From NCBI RefSeq assembly GCF_030295385.1, contig NZ_AP027079.1, positions 744,001 through 808,000 on the forward strand: a DNA stretch of 64,000 nucleotides. Reading direction: 5' to 3'. Source of the stretch: Geothrix oryzae (GTDB lineage: Bacteria; Acidobacteriota; Holophagae; Holophagales; Holophagaceae). Under the pieces are notes generated by a model. That model made no database searches. It saw only the letters and a list, made by a program, of their open reading frames with translations, and was not told the origin of the DNA. The position numbers and the translations under genes were made by a program. Position 1 is the stretch's first letter. Every line of letters starts with the position of its first letter. Of this stretch, positions 9,089 through 17,514 are shown piece by piece.

Positions 9089-9508
9089 TCAGCGCTCTTC
9101 GAGGATGGTCCGTCCCGCCGCGATGGCCACCTCTTTTTCCCGAAGCCAGTGTTGCTCGCGCCGACGGCGCTGGAGAAAGACCCCGAAGAAAACGCCTGCC
9201 GCGACGAGGCAGAGGGCCGCGAGGCCGAAGAGGGCCGGGATGCCCCTCCCGGCGACCGAGGGTTGGGCGGCTGGAAGGGCCAGGGCCCCGGCCAGACAGG
9301 CCAGACCGAAGACCAGGGCCCGGACGGCGCGGGAGCGCCAGGGCCGGACCTCCTTCTCCAGGGCGGCCCGGGAGAGATCCCGGACGAAATCGACCTGCTC
9401 CTCGGCGTTGGCGGCCCCGTGGGCCGCTTCCATCTCGAGCTTGGCCAGGGTGAGGGCGAGCTCTCCCGAGACATCGTCCAGCGTGGCGGTTCGGCTCCGG
9501 ATCGTCAT
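9089..9508 (-). CDS. Small membrane protein with cytoplasmic helical N-terminus, function unknown
   Basis: This 139-residue protein has an N-terminal 60 residues that are charged and likely helical. Two transmembrane segments follow (about 62-82 and 90-112), then a basic stretch (QRRRREQHW). AAAGGA lies at good spacing before the ATG. It sits 57 bases downstream of the EmrB-like gene on the same strand. A role in efflux is possible only by position. Confidence 0.6.
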   Translation of the reverse strand: MTIRSRTATLDDVSGELALTLAKLEMEAAHGAANAEEQVDFVRDLSRAALEKEVRPWRSRAVRALVFGLACLAGALALPAAQPSVAGRGIPALFGLAALCLVAAGVFFGVFLQRRRREQHWLREKEVAIAAGRTILEER

Positions 9509-9565
9509 GGCAGTTCCTTTCGGTGAAGAGGCGGGGCCCGGAATGGGCGCTCCGCAGGCTGGACC

Positions 9566-11116
9566 TCAATGGAAGGAGAGGCCTCCCCCTTTGGGGTTGC
9601 GCAGGGTCAGGGCGAAGGGCAGGGCGAGAAGGAAGACCACCACCAGGAATCCGAACACATCCACGAAGCTCATGAGAAAGGATTGGCGGGTCACCTCGGC
9701 GCCGATGAGGGCCTGGCTCAGCCGGTTCACGGAACCGGGGTCCAGGCCCGCCCGGGGGAACAGCCCCTGGGCGAGACCGGCGTAGCTGGCTTGGAGCGTT
9801 CCATTGAAGGGGGTGATGTGCTCCGCGAGACGGGCGTGGTGGAACTGCGCCCGCTGCGCCAGGATCGTGCTGGCCACCGCGATGCCCACGCTGCCGCCTT
9901 CGTTCCGCATGAGGTTGAACATGCCCGAGGCCGTGCCGACGAGGGCCGGCGGAATGCGCTGGACGGAGGCGGTGGCGATGGGGACGAACACGAAGCCGAG
10001 GCCCAGCCCGTGGAAGATCCAGGCCATGACGAGGTAGGCCATGCCCGTCTGGAGGTTCACATGCGTCAGCAGCCAGGCTGAATAGGCCAGGGAGGCCGCT
10101 CCGGCGGCCACGATGAGCCGTACATCCACTTTGCCCATGGCCAGCCCCACTGCGATCATGGCCACCACCGAAGCCACGCCGCCGGGACTCAGGAGGAGCC
10201 CCGCCCAGGTGGGCGTGAAGCCCAGCAGGTTCTGGACGAAGAGCGGCAGCAGGATGAACGCGGCATAGAGGCCGAAACTCACGATGAAGATGAGGGCCAT
10301 GCCGCCGGCGAATTCCGGCAGGCGGAACATGGAGAGATCCACCAGGGGGTTCTCGGCGGTGAGGGAACGCCAGATGAACAGGGTGATCCCCAGGGCGGCG
10401 AGCCCGGCGAAGACCTTCACCGTGTTCGACGCGAACCAGTCCAGGCGCTCGCCGCGGCTCAGGAAGAGCTCCAGGCAGCCCAGGCCCACGGCGATGAAGA
10501 TGAGGCTCCAGTAGTCCACCGCGCCCTCGGGTTTGTGCAGGTAGGCGGGGTCCTCCACGAAGCTGAAGGCCAGGTAGTAGGCCAGCACGCCCACGGGGAT
10601 GTTGATCCAGAAGATCCAGGGCCAACTCCAGTTGTCCGTGATCCACCCCCCCACCAGGGGACCGAGGATGGGCCCGAAGATGACGCCGATGCCGAAGAGG
10701 GCCGAGGCCATGCCGTGCTCCTCCTGGGGAAAGGCTTCGAGGGTGATGGCCTGGGACATGGGCACCATCGCGCCGCCCGCCAGGCCCTGCACGATGCGCA
10801 TGAGGATCAGCCAGCCCAGGGTGGGCGCGGCCCCGGCCCCGAAGCTGGCCAGGGTGAAGAGCGCCAGGCAGAAGAGGTAGAGGCGCTTCCGGCCGAAGAA
10901 GCTGCCCAGCCAGCCCGTGATCGGCAGGATGATGGCGTTGGCGACGAGGTAGCTCGTAATGACCCAGGTGATCTCGTCCGTGCCCGCGGCGTAGGTGCCC
11001 TTCATGTGGGGCAGCGCCACATTCGCGACGGAAGTGTCCAGGACCTCCATGAAGGTCCCGAGCATGGTCGTCAGGGCCACGATCCACTTGTGGGAAGGGG
11101 CGCGCGGAGCGCTCAT
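9566..11116 (-). CDS. emrB: DHA2-family multidrug transporter (EmrB/QacA type)
   Basis: This 516-residue inner-membrane protein is predicted to have 14 transmembrane helices and to export drugs by proton antiport. It shows the family motifs LDTSVANVALP near the N-terminus, ITWVITSYLVANAI, LGSFFGRKRL (motif A) and GPILGPLVGGWI (motif C). It is the last pump component of a minus-strand operon: TetR, TolC-type protein, EmrA-type adaptor and this gene. It starts 7 bases after the adaptor stop. The ATG at 11116 has GAGGT in place; a GTG two codons earlier is less likely. Substrate is unknown. Confidence 0.93.
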   Translation of the reverse strand: MSAPRAPSHKWIVALTTMLGTFMEVLDTSVANVALPHMKGTYAAGTDEITWVITSYLVANAIILPITGWLGSFFGRKRLYLFCLALFTLASFGAGAAPTLGWLILMRIVQGLAGGAMVPMSQAITLEAFPQEEHGMASALFGIGVIFGPILGPLVGGWITDNWSWPWIFWINIPVGVLAYYLAFSFVEDPAYLHKPEGAVDYWSLIFIAVGLGCLELFLSRGERLDWFASNTVKVFAGLAALGITLFIWRSLTAENPLVDLSMFRLPEFAGGMALIFIVSFGLYAAFILLPLFVQNLLGFTPTWAGLLLSPGGVASVVAMIAVGLAMGKVDVRLIVAAGAASLAYSAWLLTHVNLQTGMAYLVMAWIFHGLGLGFVFVPIATASVQRIPPALVGTASGMFNLMRNEGGSVGIAVASTILAQRAQFHHARLAEHITPFNGTLQASYAGLAQGLFPRAGLDPGSVNRLSQALIGAEVTRQSFLMSFVDVFGFLVVVFLLALPFALTLRNPKGGGLSFH

Positions 11117-11123
11117 GGCCACC

Positions 11124-12125
11124 TCAGCGGCTCCGGGTGTCGATCTCGGCTTCCACGCTCAGCCCCAGCCGGAGCTTGCGGTCCGGGTCCGCATCCGCAT
11201 CGAGCCGGATCTTCACGGGCAGCCGCTGGACGACCTTCACCCAGTTCCCCGTGGCGTTCTCCGCCGGCAGGAGGCTGAACGCCGCTCCCGTGCCGGCGGA
11301 GAGGCTTTCCACGGTGCCCATGAAGGTCCGGCCATCCAGATCGGTCCTCATCCGGACCCTCTGGCCCGGGCGGACGCGGTGCAGCTGGGTCTCCTTGAAA
11401 TTGGCCTCGACCCAGAGATCCGGATGGCCCAGGGGTACCACGGCCAGCAGGGGTTGCCCGGCCGCCACCACCATGCCGGGCTCCGCCAGCTTCCGGCTCA
11501 CCACGCCATCGCAGGGGGCGAGGAGGGTGCAGTAGGAGCGCTGCAGCCGTGCCTGGGCCAGGGCCGCCTGGGCCACCTGGACCTTGCTCCGACTCACGCC
11601 CAGCAGGCCCTGGGCGGCGGCCACCTGCTTCCGGGCGGCGGCCGCCTGGGCGCGGGCCACCTCCTCGGCCGTGAGGGCCTGGTCGTACTTCTGCCGGGGG
11701 AGGGACTGCCGCTCGAAGAGCGCGGCCATGCGTTTCTTCTCGAGGTCCGCCAGGGCCCGCTGGCTTTCCGCGGACTGCAGCTGGGCCTGGGCCTGGGCGA
11801 TCTGGGCCTGGTTCAGCGCGAGGGCGCTGCGGGCCTCGGCCTCCGAGGCTTCGCCCCGCGCGACGGCCGCGTCGTAATCCCGGGGATCCAGGGTGGCCAG
11901 GGGCTGGCCGGCCCGGACGGTCTCGTTCTCCTGCACCGCCACCGCCAGGAGGGGCCCTGGGATGCGGCTGGCCATGGTCGTCACATGTCCCTTCACATAG
12001 GCATTGTCGGTGCTCACGAAGACCTGCCCGTGGCGCCATCGGACCAGGGCCCAGAGGGTGCCGCCGCCGGCGAGGAGGAGGATGGCGGCCAGGGAGATCC
12101 ATTTCTTCTTCGTAGGGGCGTCCAT
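11124..12125 (-). CDS. emrA: EmrA-type membrane-fusion protein (HlyD family)
   Basis: This 333-residue adaptor links the EmrB pump to a TolC channel. It has an N-terminal cytoplasmic segment, one transmembrane helix (about 9-26) and the EmrA-typical FVSTDNAYVKG. The first lipoyl half follows (TMASRIPGPLLAVAV, with ENETVRAGQPLATLD), then a long coiled-coil hairpin (about 85-190) and the second lipoyl half (TLLAPCDGVVSRKL, with EPGMVVAAGQPLL). The ATG at 12125 lies one base after the TolC-type gene's stop. A longer open frame reaching 12350 lies inside that gene and is rejected. Confidence 0.93.
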   Translation of the reverse strand: MDAPTKKKWISLAAILLLAGGGTLWALVRWRHGQVFVSTDNAYVKGHVTTMASRIPGPLLAVAVQENETVRAGQPLATLDPRDYDAAVARGEASEAEARSALALNQAQIAQAQAQLQSAESQRALADLEKKRMAALFERQSLPRQKYDQALTAEEVARAQAAAARKQVAAAQGLLGVSRSKVQVAQAALAQARLQRSYCTLLAPCDGVVSRKLAEPGMVVAAGQPLLAVVPLGHPDLWVEANFKETQLHRVRPGQRVRMRTDLDGRTFMGTVESLSAGTGAAFSLLPAENATGNWVKVVQRLPVKIRLDADADPDRKLRLGLSVEAEIDTRSR

Positions 12126-12126
12126 C

Positions 12127-13470
12127 TCACTTCTCCCGGGAGGCGTGCGTTTCGTAGAAGGCCGGCAGATCCTCGCCCAGGGTCGCCAGCAGGGCGGCCT
12201 GCTGGGCATAGGCCCGGTATCTGCGGTCCGCCAGGGCGCTGCGGCTTTCAGCAAGCACGGACTCGGCCTCCAGCACCTCTGTGTTCCGCACCAGCCCTTC
12301 GCGGTACTGATCGCCCACGATGCGGAGGTTCTCCTCGGCCGAAGCCACATTCGCCCCGGCCGTCTCCATCTCGCGCAGGGATTGCCGGAAGGCCCTCAGG
12401 GCTGCTGCCGCGGCTTGGCCCGCCTGGCGCTCCGCTTCCTGGAGATCCCGGCGGGCGCGGGTGGTTTCGGCTTCCGCCTGGCGGATCCGGGCGGTGCGGA
12501 TCCCCCCGTCGAAGACCTTCCAGGAAAGGCCGACGAAGAGGCTCGTGTCGTGCTCATGGACCATGTAAGGGTTCTGGGCATAGGTATGGCTGGCCTCGGC
12601 GGCCACCGTCGGGAGGCGGTCCTTGCGACGGTACCCCGCCTGATCCGCCAGGGCCTGGACCTTGGCCCGGGCGCTGCGCACGGTTTCGTTCCGGTGGGTG
12701 GCCAGGGCCCGGCAGGCCGGTTCGTCCCAGGGCGGGGTGGGGGGGCCCTCGGAGGTCTCAGGCAGGTCCTGCGGGGTTTCGGCGGGAAGGCCCATGGCGA
12801 TGTTGAGCCCCTCCATGGCGGAGGCGTAGGCCTGGTCCAGGGCATGGTCCGCGTCGCCCACGGCGCGGAGGGCCACCTCCGTGCGGAGGAGGTCGTTGCG
12901 GGCCACCACCCCCTGCTCGAAGAGGGCCCTGGCCTGGGCCAGGTGGCTTTCCAGGGTCTTGCCACGCTGGGCCAGCACCTGCTTCTGGGCCTTCATGTTC
13001 AGGAGGCTGAAGTACCGCGCGGCCACCTCGCCCTGGGCCTTCTTCAGGTCGGCCTGACCGGCGTGGGCCACGGCCTCCTCCCGGGCGCGGGAGGCCGACA
13101 TCGCTCCCTCCCGCCGGCCGAAATCCCACAGCAGGTATTGGATGGAGGCCTTGTAGCGCCAGGATTGCCGGTCCTCGGTGGGGAAGACCTGGGGGGGGAC
13201 GGCGAGGGGTCCGACCCTCATGGGCTGACTGAGCAGCTCCGACCGGTGCTCCATGACCCGGTAGCCGCCCTGGAGCTGGATCTCCGGCCAGTAGAGTCCC
13301 TTCACCTGAGCGGTCTCCTCCTGGGCTCCTGCCAGGCTCAGCCGGGAGGCATCCGCCGCCTGAGAGGCCGATCCGGCCAGCCTCAGGGCCCTGGCCAGGC
13401 TGAGGGGTTCGCCGCCGCGGATCGCGTTGGCCAGGAAGGCGCTGAGCAGGAGGGCGGTCGCGGTTCTCAT
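12127..13470 (-). CDS. TolC-family outer-membrane efflux protein (EmrAB partner)
   Basis: This 447-residue protein has a signal peptide (about 1-19). Two repeats follow, with the helical coiled-coil pattern typical of outer-membrane efflux factors, for example ARYFSLLNMKAQKQVLAQRGKTL in part and LWDFGRREGAMSASRAR/FDGGIRTARIRQAEAE. It forms the outer-membrane and periplasmic tunnel for the downstream EmrAB-type pump. Its start overlaps the TetR stop by four bases, indicating translational coupling. Confidence 0.92.
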   Translation of the reverse strand: MRTATALLLSAFLANAIRGGEPLSLARALRLAGSASQAADASRLSLAGAQEETAQVKGLYWPEIQLQGGYRVMEHRSELLSQPMRVGPLAVPPQVFPTEDRQSWRYKASIQYLLWDFGRREGAMSASRAREEAVAHAGQADLKKAQGEVAARYFSLLNMKAQKQVLAQRGKTLESHLAQARALFEQGVVARNDLLRTEVALRAVGDADHALDQAYASAMEGLNIAMGLPAETPQDLPETSEGPPTPPWDEPACRALATHRNETVRSARAKVQALADQAGYRRKDRLPTVAAEASHTYAQNPYMVHEHDTSLFVGLSWKVFDGGIRTARIRQAEAETTRARRDLQEAERQAGQAAAAALRAFRQSLREMETAGANVASAEENLRIVGDQYREGLVRNTEVLEAESVLAESRSALADRRYRAYAQQAALLATLGEDLPAFYETHASREK

Positions 13471-14081
13471 GCGGTGGCCCCCGCCCCTCGGAGGAAGCAG
13501 GCGATGGCGCGGTCCACGCAGGCCCCGGGAGACTCGTCGATGCCGCTCCGGTGGCTGTGATAGAGGGAGGCCTCGAGCACCCCGAAGCAGAGCTGCGTGA
13601 GGAACTCCTCACCGAGGTCCTGGAGCTGGCCGGCCCCCACCGCCTGGCGGAGGATGGCCTTCAGGCGGCTCCGTTCCGTTTCGTAGATCTCCTTCAGGCG
13701 GGGAAGGAACCGGGATTCGAAACCCCAGTCGAAGTAGACCCGGTCATGGATGAACATGGGCAGCCAGATGGCCCGGCCCTTGAACTGGTCGGCGTAGGCC
13801 AGGAACATGGCCCGCAGCTGCTCCAGGGGCGGGCGGTCGGTGTGGAGGAGGGCCTCCGCCTGGACGAAGAACTGCTCCGCCCGGCGGAGCATGACCTGTT
13901 CGTAGAGCTCCTGCTTGGAGGGGAAGTGCTCGTAGAGGCCCTGCATCCCGATCTGGGCTTCGGCGGCGACCTCCTGCATGGTGGCCTCGTCGAAGGGCTT
14001 CCGGCCGAACACCGTGCCCGCTGCTTCCAACAGCAAATCTTTTCTTTGCTGCTTTTCAAGACTCTTTCGGTCCATGGTCAT
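13467..14081 (-). CDS. TetR-family regulator of the EmrAB-TolC operon
   Basis: This protein of about 204 residues has an N-terminal helix-turn-helix (TMQEVAAEAQIGMQGLYEHF) and a ligand-binding C-terminal domain containing YFDWGFESRFLPRLKEIY. It is the first gene of the minus-strand efflux operon and most likely its autorepressor. The ATG at 14081 has GGAG six bases upstream. An in-frame ATG at 14099 has no ribosome site, so the shorter form is preferred. The C-terminus overlaps the TolC-type start by four bases. Confidence 0.9.
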   Translation of the reverse strand: MTMDRKSLEKQQRKDLLLEAAGTVFGRKPFDEATMQEVAAEAQIGMQGLYEHFPSKQELYEQVMLRRAEQFFVQAEALLHTDRPPLEQLRAMFLAYADQFKGRAIWLPMFIHDRVYFDWGFESRFLPRLKEIYETERSRLKAILRQAVGAGQLQDLGEEFLTQLCFGVLEASLYHSHRSGIDESPGACVDRAIACFLRGAGATA

Positions 14082-14248
14082 CGGAGACTCCGAATCCATA
14101 TTCCGAATTTAGAATTTTAATTATGACCGTCAAGTCACCTTTTCAAATCACGCCGACGGCCATTTTGCCCTTGACTGGATCAAACGATTGATTAATTCTT
14201 GGAACCTGTTGCTCAACCGTTTGATTGGTGAGCCGTAGTTGAGGAATC
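14082..14248. promoter_or_regulatory. Divergent control region between two TetR-led efflux operons
   Basis: This AT-rich gap (unlike its GC-rich flanks) separates two divergent TetR genes. It contains TGACCGTCA (a 9-base dyad at about 14125-14133) close to the EmrAB side. An inverted pair ATCAAACG (14179-14186) / CGTTTGAT (14218-14225) lies close to the CecR-like side and flanks AT-rich sequence including GATTGATTAATTC. These are candidate operators for the two regulators. Which protein binds which site is inference. Confidence 0.5.
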
Positions 14249-14938
14249 ATGAACGCTCAATCGACCGATGCCTCCCTTGATACCCGCCAACGCCTGATCG
14301 AGGCTGCGATCCTGACCTTTGCCGAAAAGGGCTTTGATGGGGCTGGCATCCGCGAGATCGCCCAGCGGGCCAAGGCCAATTCCGCCCTCGTGACCTACCA
14401 CTTCAGCGGCAAGGAGGGGCTCTATCTGGAATGCCTCCGGTTCATCTTCGCCCGGAAGGCCTGCCGCGTGGCCGAGTTGGCCGCCGCCCCCTCCCCCGAG
14501 GGGCCGGACGCCCGCGCGGCCGCGCTCCAGCAGCTCAAGAACCACATCTGGGCCTTCATGCAGGATCTGATGGCCTGCGATCCGGCTGATCCCCAGGATC
14601 CCCTGGGCGAGGCGGCCATGGCGCTCATGGCCCGCGAGATGCAGGCGCCCCGCCCGGTGTCCTCGGCCCTCCTCATGGAGCAGATCCGGCCCCATGTGGA
14701 CCACCTCATGCAGTGCCTGCAGGTGCTGCGCCCAGACCTCTCCTGGGGCGAGCTCCTGAACATGGGCATGAGCATCCAGGGGCAGCTGCTCTATTTCCGC
14801 AACTCCCTGGGCATCGCCCGGCTCATCCGCGGCAACCCGAACTATCCGGAGGATCTCGAGGAGGTCATCCGGCACTTCACCGACTTCAGCCTGCGTGGGC
14901 TCGGCATCCCCGAAGCCTTCCCCCAGCCGAGGATCTGA
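14249..14938 (+). CDS. TetR-family regulator, CecR/YbiH-like
   Basis: This 229-residue protein has an N-terminal helix-turn-helix (GIREIAQRAKANSALVTYHF). A C-terminal domain follows, with the layout of CecR (YbiH), a regulator of membrane-fusion and ABC efflux genes in enterobacteria. GAGGAAT precedes the ATG. The TolC-type gene starts two bases after its stop, so it heads the plus-strand efflux operon and is probably its repressor. Effector unknown. Confidence 0.9.
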   Translation: MNAQSTDASLDTRQRLIEAAILTFAEKGFDGAGIREIAQRAKANSALVTYHFSGKEGLYLECLRFIFARKACRVAELAAAPSPEGPDARAAALQQLKNHIWAFMQDLMACDPADPQDPLGEAAMALMAREMQAPRPVSSALLMEQIRPHVDHLMQCLQVLRPDLSWGELLNMGMSIQGQLLYFRNSLGIARLIRGNPNYPEDLEEVIRHFTDFSLRGLGIPEAFPQPRI

Positions 14939-14940
14939 CC

Positions 14941-16248
14941 ATGTTTTTGTTCGCCCCTCCCGTTCTCCAAGCTCCGGCGCCGACCGCGGCACCCGCCCCC
15001 GAGGCTCCACTGACGCTGGACCTGGTCGGCGCCCTGGCCCGGGCCAGGCATGAGAACCCGCTGCTCCGGGCCGCCAAGGCCCGCGTGGACGAGCGCCGCG
15101 GCCTCATCACCAGCACCCGGGCCGATGCCCTGCCGCAGCTCACCCTCGTGGGCGACTTCACCCGCGTGCGGGATGTCTCCATCCTCAACAGCGGCTTCGC
15201 AGACAGCGCCGCGACCTTCGGCCTGTCGCCGACCTCCCTGGTGGGCGCCCGCAGCATCTACACCAGCCAGGCGAACCTGACCCAGCCCCTGTTCTATTGG
15301 GGCAAGCTGGGCACGGCCGTGGACATCGCCAAGATGGGCGAACAGGAAGCCACCCTGGCCTATACGACCTCGGAGCTGGATGTCCTGCACGGCGTCGCCA
15401 AGGCCTACCTCGGGGTGCAGGCGGCCCAGGCCGAGCAGGAGGTCATCGAGACCCGCCGGAAGACGGCGGAGCAGTTCGTGGCGGATGTGAAGGCCCGGCT
15501 GGAGGCCCAGACCGCCACCGAGTTGGACCGCCTGCGGGCCGAGAGCGAGCTGCTGGCGGTCATTCCCGAGGCCCTCCAGGCGGAGGCCAATGTGAAGCGG
15601 GCCATGGAGGTGCTGAACGGGCAGCTGGGCCTGGATCCCAAGGCACCCCTCGCCCTGGCGCCCCTCGGTCTGCCGGAGGCCGCTCCCAAGCCGGCGGGCG
15701 CCGAGCGGAGCGAGCTGGCCCAGCTGAAGCAGCAGGAGGCCATGTACCGGGCCAACGAGAAGATCATCACCTCGGACCTGCGCCCCAAGTTCGACCTCAG
15801 CGCCAGCTACGGTTACCAGGCCGGGAAGAGCGACAACCTCTTCAAGGAGCCGTACGACACCTGGAAGGTGAGCGTCACGATGAAGTTCCCGATCTTCGAC
15901 GGGCTGCGCAGCTCCGGCAAGAGGGCCCAGAACACGGCCCAGCTCGAACAGGTGAAGCAGTCCCGCATCGACCGGGAGCGGACCGTCGCCATCGAGCAGA
16001 GCACGGCGGACCGCGAGCTGGAGAAGGCCATGGCCCTGAACGAGGCCGCCCGCCGGGCCCATGACGCCACCGTTGAGGCGCTGCGCATGAGCCGCGAATC
16101 CTTCGAGCAGGGGCTCATCACCTCCCTCGACCTCCTGCAGGCGGAGCGCGCCGAACGCCAGGCCGAAAGCCAGCGCCGCCGCGCAGAACTGGGGCTCTGG
16201 TCCGCCCGCTTCGATCAGCGCCGCTCCCTCGGCCTGCCTCCTCTCTGA
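14941..16248 (+). CDS. TolC-family outer-membrane efflux protein (RND partner)
   Basis: This 435-residue protein has the two-fold repeat of outer-membrane efflux factors. Long amphipathic helices (about 150-215 and 340-425) are joined by beta segments such as NLTQPLFYWGKLGTAVDIAK and FPIFDGLRSSGKRAQNTAQL. The N-terminus (MFLFAPPVLQAPAPTAAPAPEAP) is short and Pro/Ala-rich and a poor signal peptide, so export may rely on a start I cannot identify. It lies between the CecR-like regulator and the adaptor. Confidence 0.9.
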   Translation: MFLFAPPVLQAPAPTAAPAPEAPLTLDLVGALARARHENPLLRAAKARVDERRGLITSTRADALPQLTLVGDFTRVRDVSILNSGFADSAATFGLSPTSLVGARSIYTSQANLTQPLFYWGKLGTAVDIAKMGEQEATLAYTTSELDVLHGVAKAYLGVQAAQAEQEVIETRRKTAEQFVADVKARLEAQTATELDRLRAESELLAVIPEALQAEANVKRAMEVLNGQLGLDPKAPLALAPLGLPEAAPKPAGAERSELAQLKQQEAMYRANEKIITSDLRPKFDLSASYGYQAGKSDNLFKEPYDTWKVSVTMKFPIFDGLRSSGKRAQNTAQLEQVKQSRIDRERTVAIEQSTADRELEKAMALNEAARRAHDATVEALRMSRESFEQGLITSLDLLQAERAERQAESQRRRAELGLWSARFDQRRSLGLPPL

Positions 16249-16253
16249 TGCTG

Positions 16254-16300
16254 TCCGGGGGGGACCGCCCGCTCGCTTCGCTCGCGATGTCCCCCCCGGA
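16254..16300. repeat. REP-like extragenic palindrome
   Basis: TCCGGGGGGGAC (16254-16265) and its exact reverse complement (16289-16300) form a 12-bp stem. The 23-base loop contains the short tandem GCTCGCTTCGCTCGC. It lies in the 120-base gap between TolC and the adaptor of one operon, as intergenic REP-type palindromes often do. It is not followed by a T-run. I found no second full copy in this window by eye. Confidence 0.5.
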
Positions 16301-16368
16301 GCCCCCCACCTCGCCACCAGGCGAAGCCTGACGGCGCGCTCGAATCCGACGATTTCCAGGAGCCGACC

Positions 16369-17511
16369 ATGAACCGAAAAGCCATCCTCTACATCGCCGT
16401 GCCCGCCATCGTGATCGCCGGGGCGGCCAGCTTCCACCGCGGCAAGCGCAACAATGAGCTGGATCACCAGGCCACGGTGAAGTCCGAGGGCACGGTACCC
16501 GTGACCCTGGTCCCCGTCCAGGAGCGGAGCTTCCGCCCTGCCGTGGCCTTTACGGGCACCCTGCTGGCGGTGAACCGGGCCGAACTGAAAGCCGAGGTCA
16601 CCGGCCGGGTGACCCGGGTGGCCGTGCAGGAAGGTGACACCGTCGCCGCCGGCGCGCTGCTGGGAGCTCAGGACGAAGACGACTACCAGCTGGGCGTCCA
16701 GGCGGCCGAGGCCCAGGCGGCCCAGGCCCGGGCCCAGGCCCTCCAGGCCCAGCGCGACAATGACCGCTCCGTGGCCCTGCTGGAGAAGCGCAGCATCACG
16801 CGCCAGGCCGCCCAGCAGGCCGAGACCGCCTACAACGCCACCCGGGCCGCGGCCCAGGCCGCTGAAAGCAACCTGGGGATGGCGCGGCTGCGCCTGAAGA
16901 AGGCCCGCCTCGTGGCGCCCTTCGCGGGGCAGGTGGCCCGGCGCGCGGTGCAGCCCGGCGAGATGCTGAACCCTGGCCAGGTCGCCTTCGAAGTCGTGGA
17001 CAACCGCAAGCTGGAGGTCCGCGCGGACCTTCCCACGGAGGCCATGGCCCAGGTGAAGGTCGGCCAGCGCGCCACCTTCCGGGCCATCGGCCTGGACCGC
17101 CTGGTCGAAGGCCGCGTCGCCCAGGTGAGTCCCAGCCTGTCCCAGGACGGCCGCACCCTGCGCGTCCGGGTGGAGGTCCCCAACCCGGATGGCGCGCTCA
17201 AGGGCGGCCTCTTCGTCGAAGGCGTGATCCTCGGCGAGGGCGAGACCAAGAGCCCGGCGCTGCCGGCCACCCTGCTGAAGGCCCAGGACCGTGACGCCGA
17301 GATCTACATCGTGGAGCAGGAGGTGGCGCGCCGGAGGAAGGTCGTCCTGGGAACCGAGCAGGACGGTTTCCGTCCGGTCAGCGGGCTCGCGGTCGGCGCG
17401 CAGGTGGTCGACAGCGGCAAGGACCTGGTGGGCGAGGGTACCCGCCTTCGCGTGATCAGCGGCGCCGCCCCAACCAGCGCGAATGGCGGCCCTGCCGCAG
17501 GAGGGAAGTGA
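16369..17511 (+). CDS. RND efflux periplasmic adaptor (HlyD/AcrA family)
   Basis: This 380-residue protein has an N-terminal membrane anchor or signal segment (about 5-22). A first lipoyl half (KAEVTGRVTRVAVQEGDTV) is followed by an Ala/Gln-rich coiled-coil hairpin (about 105-175). The second lipoyl half (RLVAPFAGQVARRAVQPGEM), a beta-barrel and a membrane-proximal domain complete it. It connects the RND pump at 17515 with the TolC-type protein at 14941. It ends three bases before the pump's start. Confidence 0.93.
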   Translation: MNRKAILYIAVPAIVIAGAASFHRGKRNNELDHQATVKSEGTVPVTLVPVQERSFRPAVAFTGTLLAVNRAELKAEVTGRVTRVAVQEGDTVAAGALLGAQDEDDYQLGVQAAEAQAAQARAQALQAQRDNDRSVALLEKRSITRQAAQQAETAYNATRAAAQAAESNLGMARLRLKKARLVAPFAGQVARRAVQPGEMLNPGQVAFEVVDNRKLEVRADLPTEAMAQVKVGQRATFRAIGLDRLVEGRVAQVSPSLSQDGRTLRVRVEVPNPDGALKGGLFVEGVILGEGETKSPALPATLLKAQDRDAEIYIVEQEVARRRKVVLGTEQDGFRPVSGLAVGAQVVDSGKDLVGEGTRLRVISGAAPTSANGGPAAGGK

Positions 17512-17514
17512 ACC

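Noticed and set aside
12126-12350. A 75-codon N-terminal extension of the EmrA-type adaptor
   Set aside because: It lies inside the TolC-type gene in another frame, and its Arg/Pro/Trp-rich sequence is unlike any adaptor.
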